A stretch of 64,000 nt of DNA, from the NCBI GenBank assembly GCA_905221605.1, contig CAJNDS010000868.1, positions 481,607 through 545,606 on the forward strand, in the 5' to 3' direction. The notes under the pieces were generated by a model. It searched no databases. It had not been told where the DNA came from and was given only the letters and a program-made list of their open reading frames with translations. This stretch comes from Symbiodinium natans. Its lineage: Eukaryota > Sar > Dinophyceae > Suessiales > Symbiodiniaceae. The first letter of the stretch is position 1. Every line of letters starts with the position of its first letter. Below are positions 31,625 through 42,275 of this stretch, piece after piece. The translations under genes were made by a program, and so were the position numbers.

Positions 31625-32114
31625 CCCTAAACCCTAAACACCCTAAACCCTGAACCCCAAACAGAAAACCCTAACAAGTACCCATGAACCTTCACTAGCT
31701 GCCAAAGGCCCGAGCTCGAGCGTAGGAAGCTCCTCCACGAACGTCCTGAGCTGGCAAGTGACGGTGCAGAGGTGTTAGCTGGGACGAATCTCGGATCGGC
31801 TTCCGGAAAAAAGGGTTTAGGGTTTAGGGTTTAGGGTTTCGGGTTTAGGGTTTAGGGTTGAGGGCTAGCTTCCAGGGTCTAGGAACTTCCAATGGCACAT
31901 GCTGGTTCAGTATTGCGATGCAGGCTCGGAGTCAAATTGGATGGGGCGGGCACCCCAAAAACCTAAAACCCTACAGACGATACTCCCCTTAGAACCTTCA
32001 TAAAAAACAATATGTTTAATATCCTCTAGGGTTTGTATATAAACAAAAATAAATAATAATTCCCAAGGGGGATATGCTGCACCTGCGAATGGCGCATGTT
32101 TCCTTCCCCGCAAA

Positions 32115-32218
32115 TGGGCAGTTCTCTAAACTAGGGCCAGTAACTAGGGTGGGTCTTTTTGGTGCTGGACTGTATAGTAGGGGACCCAAAACGGGACCCT
32201 AAATTAGAGAACTGCCCA
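32115..32218. mobile_element. MITE-like element with perfect 15-bp inverted ends
   Basis: 104 bp. The left end is TGGGCAGTTCTCTAA (32115-32129) and its exact complement is at 32204-32218, with further pairing inside (ACTAGGGCC against GGACCCTAAAT). Non-coding. Confidence 0.6.
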
Positions 32219-32384
32219 GATCGGTCCCCCCCGAAACCTAAGGATTGCAAGGCGTGGCTTGACAGTTCGAGTCTGCAAGCTTCAAGCTCCTGGTTGTGGG
32301 CTGAGGCCGCAACCTTATAGGTTCAGAACCTAAACATTGGAGCCCTGAACCCTAGAATAAGCTACGGATACCTGCCCCGGGATA

Positions 32385-32640
32385 CCCTTGCTCTCTCGCT
32401 TCACTGAAGAGCTCAGCACCCAGCTCCAGAGTCAAGATCGCCAACGTGGAGATTGTGCCGGTGAAGATGTTCACCTGAGGATGCGCAGACCATTCGGGCC
32501 GATGCTCGCATCGACGTTTCCCACGGTGACAGCCAGCGAAAACTCCCAAAGCCCACAAAGCCCCTAAGGCCCCTGATCCAACCGAACCGAACACCCCAGG
32601 CAACTTCACCAACCATGAACCAGGTGAGGTAGAGCATGCG
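32385..32640 (-). CDS. Two possible short membrane-protein exons (weak)
   Basis: Minus-strand fragments separated by about 110 bases and flanked by plausible AG acceptors: about 32585-32630 reads PGRMLYLTWFMVGEVAWG, after a TTTCAAGCAG acceptor; about 32385-32472 begins VNIFTGTISTLAILTLELG, after CATCCTCAG. Both are hydrophobic and look like transmembrane or amphipathic segments. No family recognised. Chance open frames cannot be excluded. Confidence 0.22.
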
Positions 32641-32851
32641 CCCAGGCTGCTTGAAAGAATTTCAGAACAGGGCGATGTGACCCTCCTGAAAAAAGAACTT
32701 CTGTGGCACATTCAACAGGGCGAGATGTGGGAGCCCCGACGCAGATCAGGGTCACGTAAGCCGTCGAGGGAACCGCAAACCTCAGCTGCGCAGCGCAGGT
32801 GTATCAGAACCTGCTCTTGGAATCTGGAGAACACACAAAGTCTTTTAAGCT

Positions 32852-32918
32852 ACCGCGGCATGCCGCGGCGCGTGGCACGCCGTGGCCGTGCCGTGGCGTG
32901 CCGTGGCGTGCCGTGGCA
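32852..32918. repeat. GCCGTGGCGT decamer minisatellite
   Basis: About six degenerate copies of a GC-rich decamer. Confidence 0.8.
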
Positions 32919-33564
32919 GTTTCTAAACTAGGCTCGAAGGTTGAAGCGCCTCGCCGACTTCGGAAGAGAACGATTGTATATCTTGCTCTGCCCGCCTTGC
33001 ACTGACATGAGTTCGGGTGACGAGTATTCAAACCAAGACTGGCCGGATGTTTTCTTACCAAGTCTTGCCAAGTCCTACAGCCTAAGAACTAGAGCCTGTC
33101 TCTGATCGAGTGAACTTCGCCTTGGCATGACTTCCGGCCACAAAAGCATTGAAGGAAGGGATGGTGCTGTGAAGTTCATAGCTGCTCCCTCAAGCCCTCC
33201 TGCCGCCCAAGCCCGGAGATATGCCTAAACAACCGTCCCAAGTCAGTCCCTGCCTCTATGCGAAACGGCCTCAGCTGCCCCCAACAACGCGGACCCACGA
33301 GAAACATAACCGTGCCCAGCGGCAGGGGCTCGGTGCAATACATCAGAGGGGTCATGCCTGGCAAGCTTTGCGGGGTTTCGCTTTTTCCGGGTGTTCTTCA
33401 GACCATCTTGGGGACTTGAGAGCAGGAAGTGCAGAACAGCCCCTCAACTGCCCATGGCTCGTACATAGCACATGCTCATGGGATGCAAGGAGTGCGCTTG
33501 GGAGTAGCTGCGGGGTCTGCCTGGGTTTGGTGGCGGGGGGGGTGGGGGGGAAGGGAGGGCGTCC

Positions 33565-33644
33565 TAAGGCCCCCCAAAGCATCTTGCCAAAGCGGCACAG
33601 GCCGTAGAAGAGCAGGAGCACGATGATCGCCGGAAGGTTTGCTC
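33565..33644 (-). CDS. Possible transmembrane exon (weak)
   Basis: After a GCATATTCAG acceptor the minus strand reads ANLPAIIVLLLFYGLCRFG and on to KMLWGALG: a convincing single membrane span followed by basic residues. No start codon or family could be assigned. It lies on the same strand as the exonuclease gene and downstream of it. Confidence 0.25.
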
Positions 33645-33720
33645 CTGAATATGCCATGGCCTGGCAGGAGTCGTCTTGGCACGCGATTTTGTTTCGTCAC
33701 TCTGTGTTGGGATGGGTTTT

Positions 33721-33831
33721 TTAAAGGGTGATCTGTACGGAGGAAGGCTCGCCAGAAGCTTCCACAGAGCAAACCTTCTGCGACCTCAGGACGGAGATGT
33801 GGGCATTGGCGTCGCCAATTGCAAATGAGCT
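33721..33831 (-). CDS. Possible short exon (weak)
   Basis: Minus-strand frame containing FAIGDANAHISVLRSQKVCS and ending SVQITL-stop at 33721, after a possible GCGCAG acceptor. The alternating hydrophobic pattern suggests beta strands. Function unknown. Confidence 0.2.
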   Translation of the reverse strand, partial: SSFAIGDANAHISVLRSQKVCSVEASGEPSSVQITL

Positions 33832-34534
33832 GCGCAAGCGCAAAAAAGAATAAACAGCCTGCTCTTTTGGGCCGCGCAGGAATGTAGCAATGTAGCACAG
33901 TACGCTGTCGTAAGTCTGCATGCAGCCTCGTGAGGCTTAGATCGGCTCTTGAGGCTCTTGGGGCACTTGAGGCCAACTCGCATCACGCGAGCTCACACAA
34001 ACATCAGCAATCATCAGCATCTAACCAAGGGCTGCAAAGCGGCCGTGAAACCTGAGCTATGTTTTTCGCCGCGTCACTCACCGCGCGTCAACCGCCGACC
34101 CGTGAAACAACCAGGCCCGGCCGTGATGCGTTGGCATCCAGCCGCATGCTTGGTCCTGTCCTGGCTGAGTGTCTGAGCGCAACCCTTCTTTGTTTACTAG
34201 ACTCTACGTGGAAGGCGCAGACGAGGACGGATCTCAATTCTGGACTCTGGACCCTTAAGGACGGATTGTGGACCAAGCAATGATGCCCAGATACTCAAGA
34301 TCCCCTAGATGCCCCCCAGAAGAAGAACGCGCAAAGCTCCAAAGCTCTATGCTGGGTCTCACCTAGCAGCAGGCCGGCGTGTACTTTCTGAAGCTCACTG
34401 CCAACTTCTCGTGCCCATCTCGGCACTGTGGTTCGTGGCCTTGGGGCTGGGCTGCAGAATGCTGGGCGGGGGGGCTTATGCATTTGAGATATCGCACTCC
34501 TTTCGCCATCGATAAAAAGCAAGACCCAGGTATG

Positions 34535-34753
34535 CTAGCCTCGCCCAGCGGCTGGCGCAGACTGAGCCGGGCCTGTCCTTGCGGACTCGTCGTGCCTGCG
34601 CTCGGCACGGGCATGGCGATCCTGGCGCCTGTTGCGCCTGGTGCCTGGCCATGGCTCGGCTTGACCGTCTTTGTCACTCCAGCCCCAATAGCTTGTCTCG
34701 TTGGGGTAGAAGCCCCACCAGCCGTACCATGTCGGGTCGCTCCACCTCACCAT
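34535..34753 (-). CDS. Tryptophan-rich fragment, possibly a further exon downstream of the exonuclease
   Basis: 72-residue frame starting at an ATG 71 bases past the exonuclease frame's stop. Residues 4-28 are strikingly Trp/Tyr-rich (WSDPTWYGWWGFYPNE, SYWGWSDKDG), and the rest is Arg-rich and basic. A plausible AG acceptor lies just upstream (ATGGTGAG before GTGGAGCG), so this could be a 3' exon of the same gene rather than a separate one. No family recognised. Confidence 0.3.
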   Translation of the reverse strand: MVRWSDPTWYGWWGFYPNETSYWGWSDKDGQAEPWPGTRRNRRQDRHARAERRHDESARTGPAQSAPAAGRG

Positions 34754-34823
34754 GAAGGCTTAACACCTACAGCAAAAGCCTTCAATATATCTTTACAATA
34801 CAATATTTTACCACTACGACCAA

Positions 34824-35824
34824 CTACCACAGAACCATCAGGAAAAGCCCACCAAGACGCCTCCCTTCTCGGCGGCTCTTTCCCTTGTCCTTGCCCTTGC
34901 GCCGATTGTCGGCTTGCTTGTGAGTGGTTTGTGGGCTCTGTGGGCTCTGTGAGTTCTGTGAGCTGTGTGGGCTCTGCGTGCTCTGTGAGCTCTGTGGGCT
35001 CTGTGAGCTCTGTGGGTTCTGTGGGCTCTGCGGGCTTTGTGGGCTCTGTGGGCTCTGTTGTGGGTTCTGTGGGTTGTGGGGGTTCTGGAAGTTCTGGGAC
35101 CTGTTCGGTGGGGACTTTATGTGCTCTGCCTCGGAGCTCGAGCTGCCGGAGCTGTCGGAGCTTGGGCTCAAGTTCTGGACTTCGGGATCACTGGGCTCAC
35201 TGGGCTCACTCGGCTCAGCCTGGAAGGGCGGCGGGGAAGCTGGTGAAGAAGGCGTTTGGAGGCAGGGTCGAGAATGCGGGGGAGCTTGGGGTGGGGTCGG
35301 AGCATACTGAGCCCAGGAGTTTTGGGCAGCTGGGCCATGTTGGGACTGGATGGGCTGAAGAGGCTCCGGGGCCGCAAGAGAGGCGGGACATGTGAGGAGC
35401 AGGGGAGTGGAGACTTGAAACGGCCCACTCTCCTGCAGGGCAGCGCGCCCTGTGTGGGGGTTCGACGAATGATGTTTAGGAGTCTGCGGGCTTGGGATTG
35501 GGTGCTGGAAGCGGTGCAAGATGGAGAAGATCGCAACGCGCGCCTCCATGCCATGGACTGCCATCGAGATGTCCTGCGCCAGCAAAGCTGCCACGTGCGG
35601 CCCGTAGCGGATCACCTCCAGCATCATCCGAACGTCGTCCATGGCTTGGTGCGCCCGGAGGGCCACCGCGCGCTGTTGCTCGGGCACGTGCGCCATGTAC
35701 ATCTGCTTCAGGCACAGCTGTCCAGGCCGGCCGTACATCTGGCGAATGGTCTCGTTCTGGAACCTGCTCTTCCTGAGTCGGTTTCGTGACGGCGACAGCA
35801 AAGCATTGATGGAACCGCTACCAT
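34824..35824 (-). CDS. DEDDh exonuclease, exon 2 (Exo III motif and low-complexity tail)
   Basis: This continues the gene begun at 36035-36635. The frame's apparent first codon, just upstream, is GTG rather than ATG, and a CTGACAG acceptor sits at 35825-35831, so it is read as an exon. It contains RFQNETIRQMYG and then LRAHQAMDDV, which supplies the Exo III pattern HxAxxD of DnaQ/TREX-like 3'-5' exonucleases (His then Asp five residues on). The last ~190 residues are Ser/Pro/Gln/Asn-rich, with many SPQ/SSQ units encoded by a 9-base repeat (about 34925-35065), and end in a basic KGKDKGKSRREGRR stretch suggesting nucleic-acid binding or nuclear entry. The exact splice junction is inferred. Confidence 0.65.
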
Positions 35825-36034
35825 CTGTCAGACAGCGCACACCATGACATGGTGGGTGAGCTGATGCATGCCTCTAGCACTGGAGTACGCAAGGACAGAT
35901 TGCGAAGTGCACTGGGTGTTGGTCATGAATAGTGAGCAATGGCTGCCACGGGTGCCCTGGACACCACCTACGTTCATGAACAGGCATGCACGCTACTTGC
36001 GAAGAACAAGCACAGTACGGCATTTACAGCACAC
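35825..36034 (-). other. Proposed intron of the exonuclease gene
   Basis: 210 bases with a GT donor (GAGC then GTGTGC) and an AG acceptor (CTGTCTGACAG). Joining across it preserves the reading frame between Exo II and Exo III. Other donor/acceptor pairs are possible. Confidence 0.45.
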
Positions 36035-36635
36035 GCTCTTGCAAGTGAAATGTCCCATAGAGGATAAGCTTCAGAGTAGCCACCGCATCTGCTGACACCA
36101 GGTGCGGGCACTGGCTCATGTCCAGACCCAAACGGACGATCTCCTTGTTTAGCACATAGTGGTCAAACTTGTCTCCGTTGTGGGCGATCAAGACGACCTT
36201 GCCGGTGAAGGCAGCAGCCCGCTGCAGGAAAGGTAGCACCTGAGTCGCCCAGAGCTGGGCAAAAACCGGGAGCGACCGGTCCGAAACGATCTCCTTGTGG
36301 CCGCTGTGCTCCGCAAAGAGCCGGGTGGCTTGGGACTTGACGTCCTGCCACTGGAACTCCGGTCGGCTTCGAAGTAGTAGAGACTCTCCCGTGATGAGGT
36401 TCACAGCCGCGAGCTCGATGATCTGACAACGCGCTTTCCAAGACCACTGGTCAGCTGTCTCATGCCAACCCAACGCTGCGTAGCTTCCATGAACATGGTC
36501 GTGGATGCACTCCAAGTCTAGGGCCACGAGGCCACAGCCCATCTGGGCTTGGTCTGGGCTAGGCAGGACCTGTCCGAGATTCGCCCGCGCCCACCAAGGA
36601 GACTGCGCAGGCGTAGGCATGGCTCCCGGCAGCAT
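36035..36635 (-). CDS. DEDDh (DnaQ/TREX-like) 3'-5' exonuclease, exon 1
   Basis: The frame is open from 36683, where the first codon is GTG. The first ATG is at 36635, and an upstream exon is possible. Numbering from 36683: VALDLEC gives Exo I (D56, E58), and LIAHNGDKFDHYVLNKEI gives Exo II (Asn then Asp174). With HQAMDD in exon 2, all four catalytic acids and the His of a DEDDh nuclease are present, so a metal-dependent 3'-5' exonuclease acting on DNA or RNA ends is likely. The usual ~180-residue core is split by a proposed 210-bp intron (36034-35825, GAGC/GTGTGC donor, CTGACAG acceptor, phase 1) that keeps the frame. Between Exo I and II an insertion WHETADQWSWKARCQIIELA precedes the normal beta strand. 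The cellular role is not shown. Confidence 0.7.
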
Positions 36636-36888
36636 GGGCCCAGAACAGACCAGCGCTGGTCTGTTCTCTGATCCTACTTGCACTAAGGGCTCGAACCCTG
36701 CAAGCCTGCGGCAGGCGCGCAGCGCAGGGTCTGGACTCTACCTGCAGATCTACACGACACGCACATGACGGCCGAACACGTCCATGTGAAGCACCGGCAG
36801 AAACCGAACACACCCTCTCTTGGACTCTTGGTGCCATTTTCTGCGAACACGACCGCCGCCCGCTCGACCTCCTGCCTATGTCCTGAAC

Positions 36889-37047
36889 TCATTTGCCCAT
36901 CACGGCCTGGAAGGCCGCAAAGATGATGATGCAAACGACCAAAGGCACCAGGTAGTTCACAAAATCCCAGCCTTGCGGCACAGTAGGTTCTTCGGAAAGA
37001 AGAGTCCACTTCCGGGGTCTTTCTTGGATTTCGAGGCCCCCTTGGCT
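36889..37047 (-). CDS. Probable C-terminal exon with a membrane anchor
   Basis: Minus-strand frame after a TGA at about 37050. It reads SSPSQGGLEIQERPRKWTLL, then EEPTVPQGWDF, then NYLVPLVVCIIIFAAFQAV, MGK and TGA. The last ~20 residues form a clear transmembrane helix next to a stop, typical of a tail-anchored or last-span protein. It lies about 250 bases upstream of the exonuclease and on the same strand. The rest of the gene was not found. A competing frame on the same strand (36957-37160) is possible. Confidence 0.3.
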   Translation of the reverse strand, partial: SQGGLEIQERPRKWTLLSEEPTVPQGWDFVNYLVPLVVCIIIFAAFQAVMGK

Positions 37048-37340
37048 TGGGGAGCTTCACTTTGCAGTTCAAGATTCTCAAGGCTCCCCTTCAGGATGGT
37101 TCCGAAGACCCAAAGAGACTCTAGCAGCTCCAGATCACGAGGTTCGAGCCTCGCAAGCATACCCTACCAGGCTCTGCAAGAGGCTACCGGACGCAGCTTG
37201 GAGCGCAGCCCCCCGAGAACTTTAGCCTCTGAGGAAGTCGGAAAGAGCCTGCAAGACTCTGAAGGCACACGAGGTCCCGGCAATAGTTCGAAAACCAGTA
37301 CATCACGGGCGAGATGCCTCGGGCCGCGCCAACCCAGTGG

Positions 37341-37395
37341 GGCCCTAAACCCTAAACCCTAAACCCTAAACCCTAAACCCTAAACCCTAAACCCT
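37341..37395 (-). repeat. CCCTAAA array
   Basis: Eight near-perfect units, marking the right edge of the array-free island 31900-37340. Confidence 0.95.
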
Positions 37396-38844
37396 TGCAA
37401 AGAGCCGGGAGTCGGGGATCAGGGGCTCGGGCCGCCAACGAGAATGCACTTTAAGGGAGCCGTGGCTTCTCCTACATCCGCCGGCAACGTCACAGCCTTC
37501 TCCGTCGTCTACAGAAGCAGAGCCTTCTCCGTCGTCTGCAGAAGCAAAGCAAAAGAGGGGGGGGCCAGATGTCGATTATGAGATGATGGTTACTTTCGAA
37601 TGGCCTCTAAAACACACCAGCTCTGCTCAAGAGAGCCCGGGTCACCCTTCCGACCCTTGCCTTTCGCCCTTTTTCGGCTCGGGATTGCGACTTTTGCGAA
37701 CAGGGTTTCCGAGGAACGCCCTTCACCGGGCAAGCCAGCCCTGGCTTCGCGACACGTGAAAAAACGCACGAGCCCAAAATATCTCAAAAAGGCCACAGCA
37801 AGGGTAAGATCCCCAAAACTCCAAGCCCTGAGTCTCGGCCCTGAAGCCTTAGATCCTAAAAACATCGAGGCTCCCACCGGTGAGCAGCTGCTGGTGCCTG
37901 GCTCCCAATGCATTTCATAAGGGGGGCGGAGGGGGGCCCAGGGGTGGCGAAAGGCTTCAGAGAGCCTCAGGACGACCTGGTGCTGTCCTCAACTTTTGGG
38001 GGTGTTCTACTTGGAGGTTCATGGGTACTTCTACCAAAGGTAGAACTGAACTGTAAAGTTTTCTAAGTAGGTGAGAAGTAGACGTCTGATTGGGAGTATA
38101 AGTATTCTGTTGAGGTCTGATTGCTACTGTGATCTGCCGGCTGGCAGAAGCAGTTAAGAGTTGTGAGCTGGTTGCGACATGAATTGATGGCTGTCTGGCT
38201 GGGTGCGGAGGGCATGCTTGGTTTTGGGACGTCTTGGGTTTTGGAGGCGTTTGGGGGGGGGGGGGGGGGGAGTTCTTGGCTCTGACTACAGTGCTCGGGG
38301 CGTTGTAGGAGCTCAGGGTTTCCAAGACTTCGGTGAATGTCGATGTGGGATTGAGGGCATGTGCCGGAGGACCGGAACTCAAGAATGCTACCTTGAACTT
38401 CCTGAGAATACAATGCAAAGTGATGAGGGTGCTTGATCGATCCCCCTGGGAATCTGACTAATGACTGAAGTGGGGCTCCAATTATGTCACCATGAGGACG
38501 CAAAGCCCTTGAAACCTCAAGCGAAACAGTGCTAAACTTCTGCTGACACGCATGTCGTGCATATCCTCAGCCCTCGGCTTGCCGTTCGAGGCTTTCTCAT
38601 GCACCAAATACCTCAGCTTCGTTCGAAGGAAAGCAGAGGCTTAGGAGCCTGAGTTGCATTGTTGCGGGTGCTGTGTGATCATAAGGATTCTACTACTTTG
38701 GGGTATATTAAAGGTACCCCTCCTATTCTTGGAAATACCCAAATGAGGCTTTCAGCTTTGAGAGGCCCAATGTTGCCTATGAACACTACCAGACAGTAGT
38801 ACCCGTAGCGCACAAGTCCCAAGCCGTTCTTTCCTGCGCCCCCA
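37396..38844. other. Unassigned sequence with one MITE end
   Basis: No recognisable gene. Open frames at 37590-37920 exist on both strands without domains. A single ACTTGGAGGTTCATGGGTAC end lies at 38009-38028, and a G run at about 38251-38271. Confidence 0.4.
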
Positions 38845-39265
38845 AACCCTTAAACCCTAAACCCAAACACCTAACCCTAAAACCCAAAAACCCGTGAACC
38901 CCGAAACCCTAAACCCCTAAAGCCTACACCCAAAAGTCCCAAACCCTAAACCCCTAAACCCCTAAACCCCGAACCCTAAACCCTAAACCCTAAACCCTAA
39001 ACCTTATCCGAGGGACCCTACTCCCGGCTTCCTGCTGCGAGGCAAGGCACACCACAAAGCTCGCTGGGATGAATCCCATGGCCAGGATGACTGGCGCGGT
39101 TCAGGTAGGGTTTAGGGTTTCGGGTTTAGGGTTTAGGGCTTAGGGTTTAGGACTTCGGGCTTCGGGCTTCGGGTTTAGGGTTTAGGGTTTAGGGTTTCGG
39201 GCTTCGGGCTTCGGGCTTCGGGTTTCGGGTTTCGGGTGTAGGGTTTCGGGTTTCGGGTTTAGGTT
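38845..39265. repeat. CCCTAAA array followed by TTTAGGG/TTCGGGC array
   Basis: CCCTAAA-type units, partly degenerate, lie at 38845-39005. After a 100-base spacer, TTTAGGG units alternate with the variants TTCGGGC and TTTCGGG up to 39265. Confidence 0.85.
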
Positions 39266-41094
39266 TTTTGGGCTGTATGAAGCTGGTGAGTACTAGTAGG
39301 GCCCACGAGTTAGGCTGAAGGGATTTAGGGTAGAGGGTTTAGGGCTTAGGGGTGTAGGCCCAAGTGGCCCCCAGCTGTTCTTGAATGCTACGGATGCACT
39401 GCTTCGAAGAAGGCCGCTTTCTCAAGAGTGCTTGTGTAGGGGGCCTTAATACTTAGAACAAGGTTTTCTGGTCATCATCCAGCCCCTATGGTACTTCTGG
39501 AAGAGATGGCCCAGTCTTGGCCCCATAAGCTGGCGTCGTTAACGTCATTAACGTCATGGCCTCGACCTGGGCGGTTGCCTTCTTCTTCTCCCTCTTCTCT
39601 GCTGCTTCCAAAGTACGTCAGAGCTGGGGAGCTCATGAGAGGTGGAGCCTTCGGGCTTAAACATACTTAGGCCCTTAAACAACAATGTTGGTACGAGGGT
39701 TAGGGGGGGAACGCCTCACGACGGCTCCCGACCCGAGTTCCGCCCGAAACCATGCCGGCCGCGGCTGGTCAGAGCCACGAACAGGTCCGTGACCACCTGG
39801 TTTCCTGTCATTCTGCTCGGCGTAGGCGTGGCTCTGTTTGTGACATAAGCTTGCGTTAGTCTAGGGCTCAGGGTTTCACATCTTTCTGGGTGGTTCATGA
39901 CGTGAGCCTACACTTCCAGGGCATGATGGCAGGTGTGCCACTAACCGCAGCAATCTCGAGCCCGCAAGCCGTAACTTGGTGCAACACTCTCCGGAGAAGT
40001 ACACGATCAGCCCATATCAGCCGCCTCACCCTAAGCGCTCCAGCCCCACCCCTCGGAGTTGCAGGCGGCCATAGTTAAAGCAGGAACGGCTTCTCGCCCA
40101 GAACCAAACAGAAACACGCGCGAGCGCGCAGCAATCTTCAACCCAGAGCGTTGCGGGGCCTCCGGACATCTCTTCCTGCACGAGCTGCTGGGTCTTGGGC
40201 AGCGGATGGTTCCAAACCTGCTGGGTGCAGCGAGGGCTTCGGGCTCAAAAACCCCAAACCTTGGTTCAAAACCGTTCAAGCTTTCGATCTGCAGAACTTC
40301 CTTGTAAATCGGTGAGATTGACGCACCTGGCTTTACTGTTAGATGGTGCCGATGAGCAGTTTTGGCAGAAACAAGATGACACGGAAGATGAAGCCTTCAG
40401 GGCAAGGATAGCAACAACATCCAGGTCCATCAACTCGAAGCCTAAAACCATGACCAGACAAACCGTGCTTCAGTAGAAAACCCTTTGTTTCTACTCCTTC
40501 TTCAAGCTCAGACTTCAGGAATGCTCGCACATGGTGCGAAAATAGGAAGGACGACCTGGCCATGTTGCCCTGTTGAACAGCCCGCGCCTGGACCTTGCTG
40601 TCGTTGAAGCCTGAGGAGCTCGGCTTTGCTTTGGTTTGCGTTCGGACACTTTAGGGGCCTTTTGCTTCAAGGTGTTCGACCTCAGAGCCGTAATTGTGCT
40701 GAGAGTCTCTATACTATTAAGATTTCTTTGGCGGAAGACGCAACGTGGCGGAGTATGTGCGTGCGCTTGTGCCCGGAAAACATGGGCGGCCATCAAGCTC
40801 TGCATCACACCCCTCTCTCTCTCCCCTTCTTTTCCTCTCTCTCTCCCCCTCTCGTTGCCTCGCTGGTATGAGAGAAAGGCTTTTCTTCTGGAATTTCCTT
40901 CCGGTTTACTCCATATTGATTTATGTAGACTTAAACGACAACCATGTAAATAGCACTAAACAGCCAGTTTGTGGACGCTGGAAAGACGGTTCACAAAGCT
41001 TTCATCGCTGGCCCTGGCCCACATGATTCAACCTTGGAGTGCGTGGAGCTCGGAGCGGAATGCGGAGTAGAGAATGGCCGTGCAGACTAATTGG
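39266..41094. other. Array-free stretch with weak exon-like fragments
   Basis: Minus-strand fragments that could be exons: about 40335-40390 (GFIFRVILFLPKLLIGT after CCCTGAAG), about 40130-40215 (VWNHPLPKTQQLVQEEM) and about 39895-40015 (VLLRRVLHQVTACGLEIAAV). On the plus strand, 39790-39846 reads SVTTWFPVILLGVGVALFVT then stop, another possible membrane tail. None is supported well enough to be called a gene. Confidence 0.2.
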
Positions 41095-41212
41095 GTTTAG
41101 GGTTTAGGGTTTAGGGTTTAGGGTTTAGGGTTTAGGGTTTAGGGTTTAGGGCTTAGGGCTTAGGGCTTAGGGCTTAGGGCTTAGGGCTTAGGGCTTAGGG
41201 TTTAGGGTTTAG
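41095..41212 (+). repeat. TTTAGGG array changing to TTAGGGC
   Basis: About eight TTTAGGG units, then eight TTAGGGC units, then two TTTAGGG units: a clean internal block of the variant. Confidence 0.95.
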
Positions 41213-41260
41213 GAGAAGAGGTAGGGAGAGCAGGGAGGGCAAGTGAGAGACCGGAGAAGT

Positions 41261-41363
41261 TGGGGGCTTTCCGACATTAGGGTACCTTACTTGGGGGGGG
41301 GTCCTTGTTCTCAGGGAATCCTACTGGGGTCTATATTAGGGGTCCCTTATTTTCGTAAACCCC
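41261..41363. mobile_element. Short inverted-repeat element, GGGGGTTTCCGACATTAGGGTACC family
   Basis: The left end is GGGGGCTTTCCGACATTAGG. The right end, on the other strand, reads GGGGGTTTACGAAAATAAGG. Relatives at 46361-46447, 61916-62002 and, as a fragment, 21612-21672. Confidence 0.55.
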
Positions 41364-41518
41364 CGTATGAAACCGAGTACCTTGGGAGCGGAGGACAGAG
41401 TGAAGTGACGAAGTGACCAATGCCTGCCTTCTCTGCCTTCTCAAAGCAGTAAGGCCCATCCATACAAGCAAGCAAATGTCACAAAACCACCCCCAGAAGC
41501 CCTTTTGGAAGTCACAAT

Positions 41519-41650
41519 CTACAGGTCGAGGGCCCAGAAATTTGAAGAAACTGGGAGTCCCTGGCCCAACAGCCGCATGCGAGCGTTGTTCCAGAGATTG
41601 ACCATGATGGGCACGCCGTGATAGGCCTGCTTCAGCGCGTCATTCGGGAC
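41519..41650 (-). CDS. Possible exon fragment (weak)
   Basis: Minus-strand frame reading VPNDALKQAYHGVPIMVNLW, then NNARMRLLGQGLPVSSNFW, ending LDL-stop. The composition looks protein-like, but no family or splice structure can be proved. Confidence 0.2.
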   Translation of the reverse strand, partial: VPNDALKQAYHGVPIMVNLWNNARMRLLGQGLPVSSNFWALDL

Positions 41651-41885
41651 TCTTAAAGGGCTCCTTGCGTACTCTCCGTGCTCTCAAAGTTTGGGGGCCC
41701 TTACAGGGCCTGGATTCTGTGGATGTAGGGAGCATGCATCCTGCACAGCCCAAGAACAGCTGCAATTTCTTTGTGGGGGGGTGACACTCAATGAACTCCC
41801 ACTACGAGACTCTTACGCCAAAAGCTTCCGAGCTCTGCGGACCCTCCCTAGACTCAACAGCGCGCCTCACGCTTGAACCACATCG

Positions 41886-42275
41886 TCAGATTTGCTTGCC
41901 CCCCTTCTGCCTCGGCAACCAGCCACAGCTGCGATTCCTAGTTCTTCCCGGCTCTGGCTGCAGTTCATTTAGCCAGGCAGCGCCCGACAATGAGAAGGCG
42001 CCGTAGCTGTTGATGAGCTCTTGCCGCACACCTGCCCGCTTGCAACGAGTCGGGATCCAATCGCTCAAGTACTTGAGATTGGCCCACGCCCAAACCACAG
42101 CACACTGCGTGACTAACTGTCTGACATGTACATGGAAACCATATGAGACCACAGGACACCCAGAAAACCGCTGCACAGACCTTAAAGGGGATTGGGGGGC
42201 CATGAGAACTTGACTCGTTGGTCCCAATCCGGCATCAAGCTTGAAACACTTGGCTTTCCCCACAAAAAAAAACAA
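41886..42275 (-). CDS. Possible exon region (weak)
   Basis: 129-residue open frame with ANLKYLSDWIPTRCKRAGVR. A second frame of the same strand (41965-42159) reads QVLERLDPDSLQAGRCAARA, which faintly resembles an F-box helix. Only one of them, or neither, can be real. Confidence 0.18.
   Translation of the reverse strand: MFFFVGKAKCFKLDAGLGPTSQVLMAPQSPLRSVQRFSGCPVVSYGFHVHVRQLVTQCAVVWAWANLKYLSDWIPTRCKRAGVRQELINSYGAFSLSGAAWLNELQPEPGRTRNRSCGWLPRQKGGKQI

Larger units (their letters stand above)
30096..31900. repeat. Spacers with sparse telomere-like arrays
   Basis: CCCTAAA: about 30210-30303, 30575-30612 and 31623-31670. TTTAGGG: about 30702-30727 and 31814-31860. A TTATTA/ATTATC-rich tract covers about 30790-30895. 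The spacers also hold three short inverted-repeat elements, annotated separately. No gene recognised. Confidence 0.75.
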
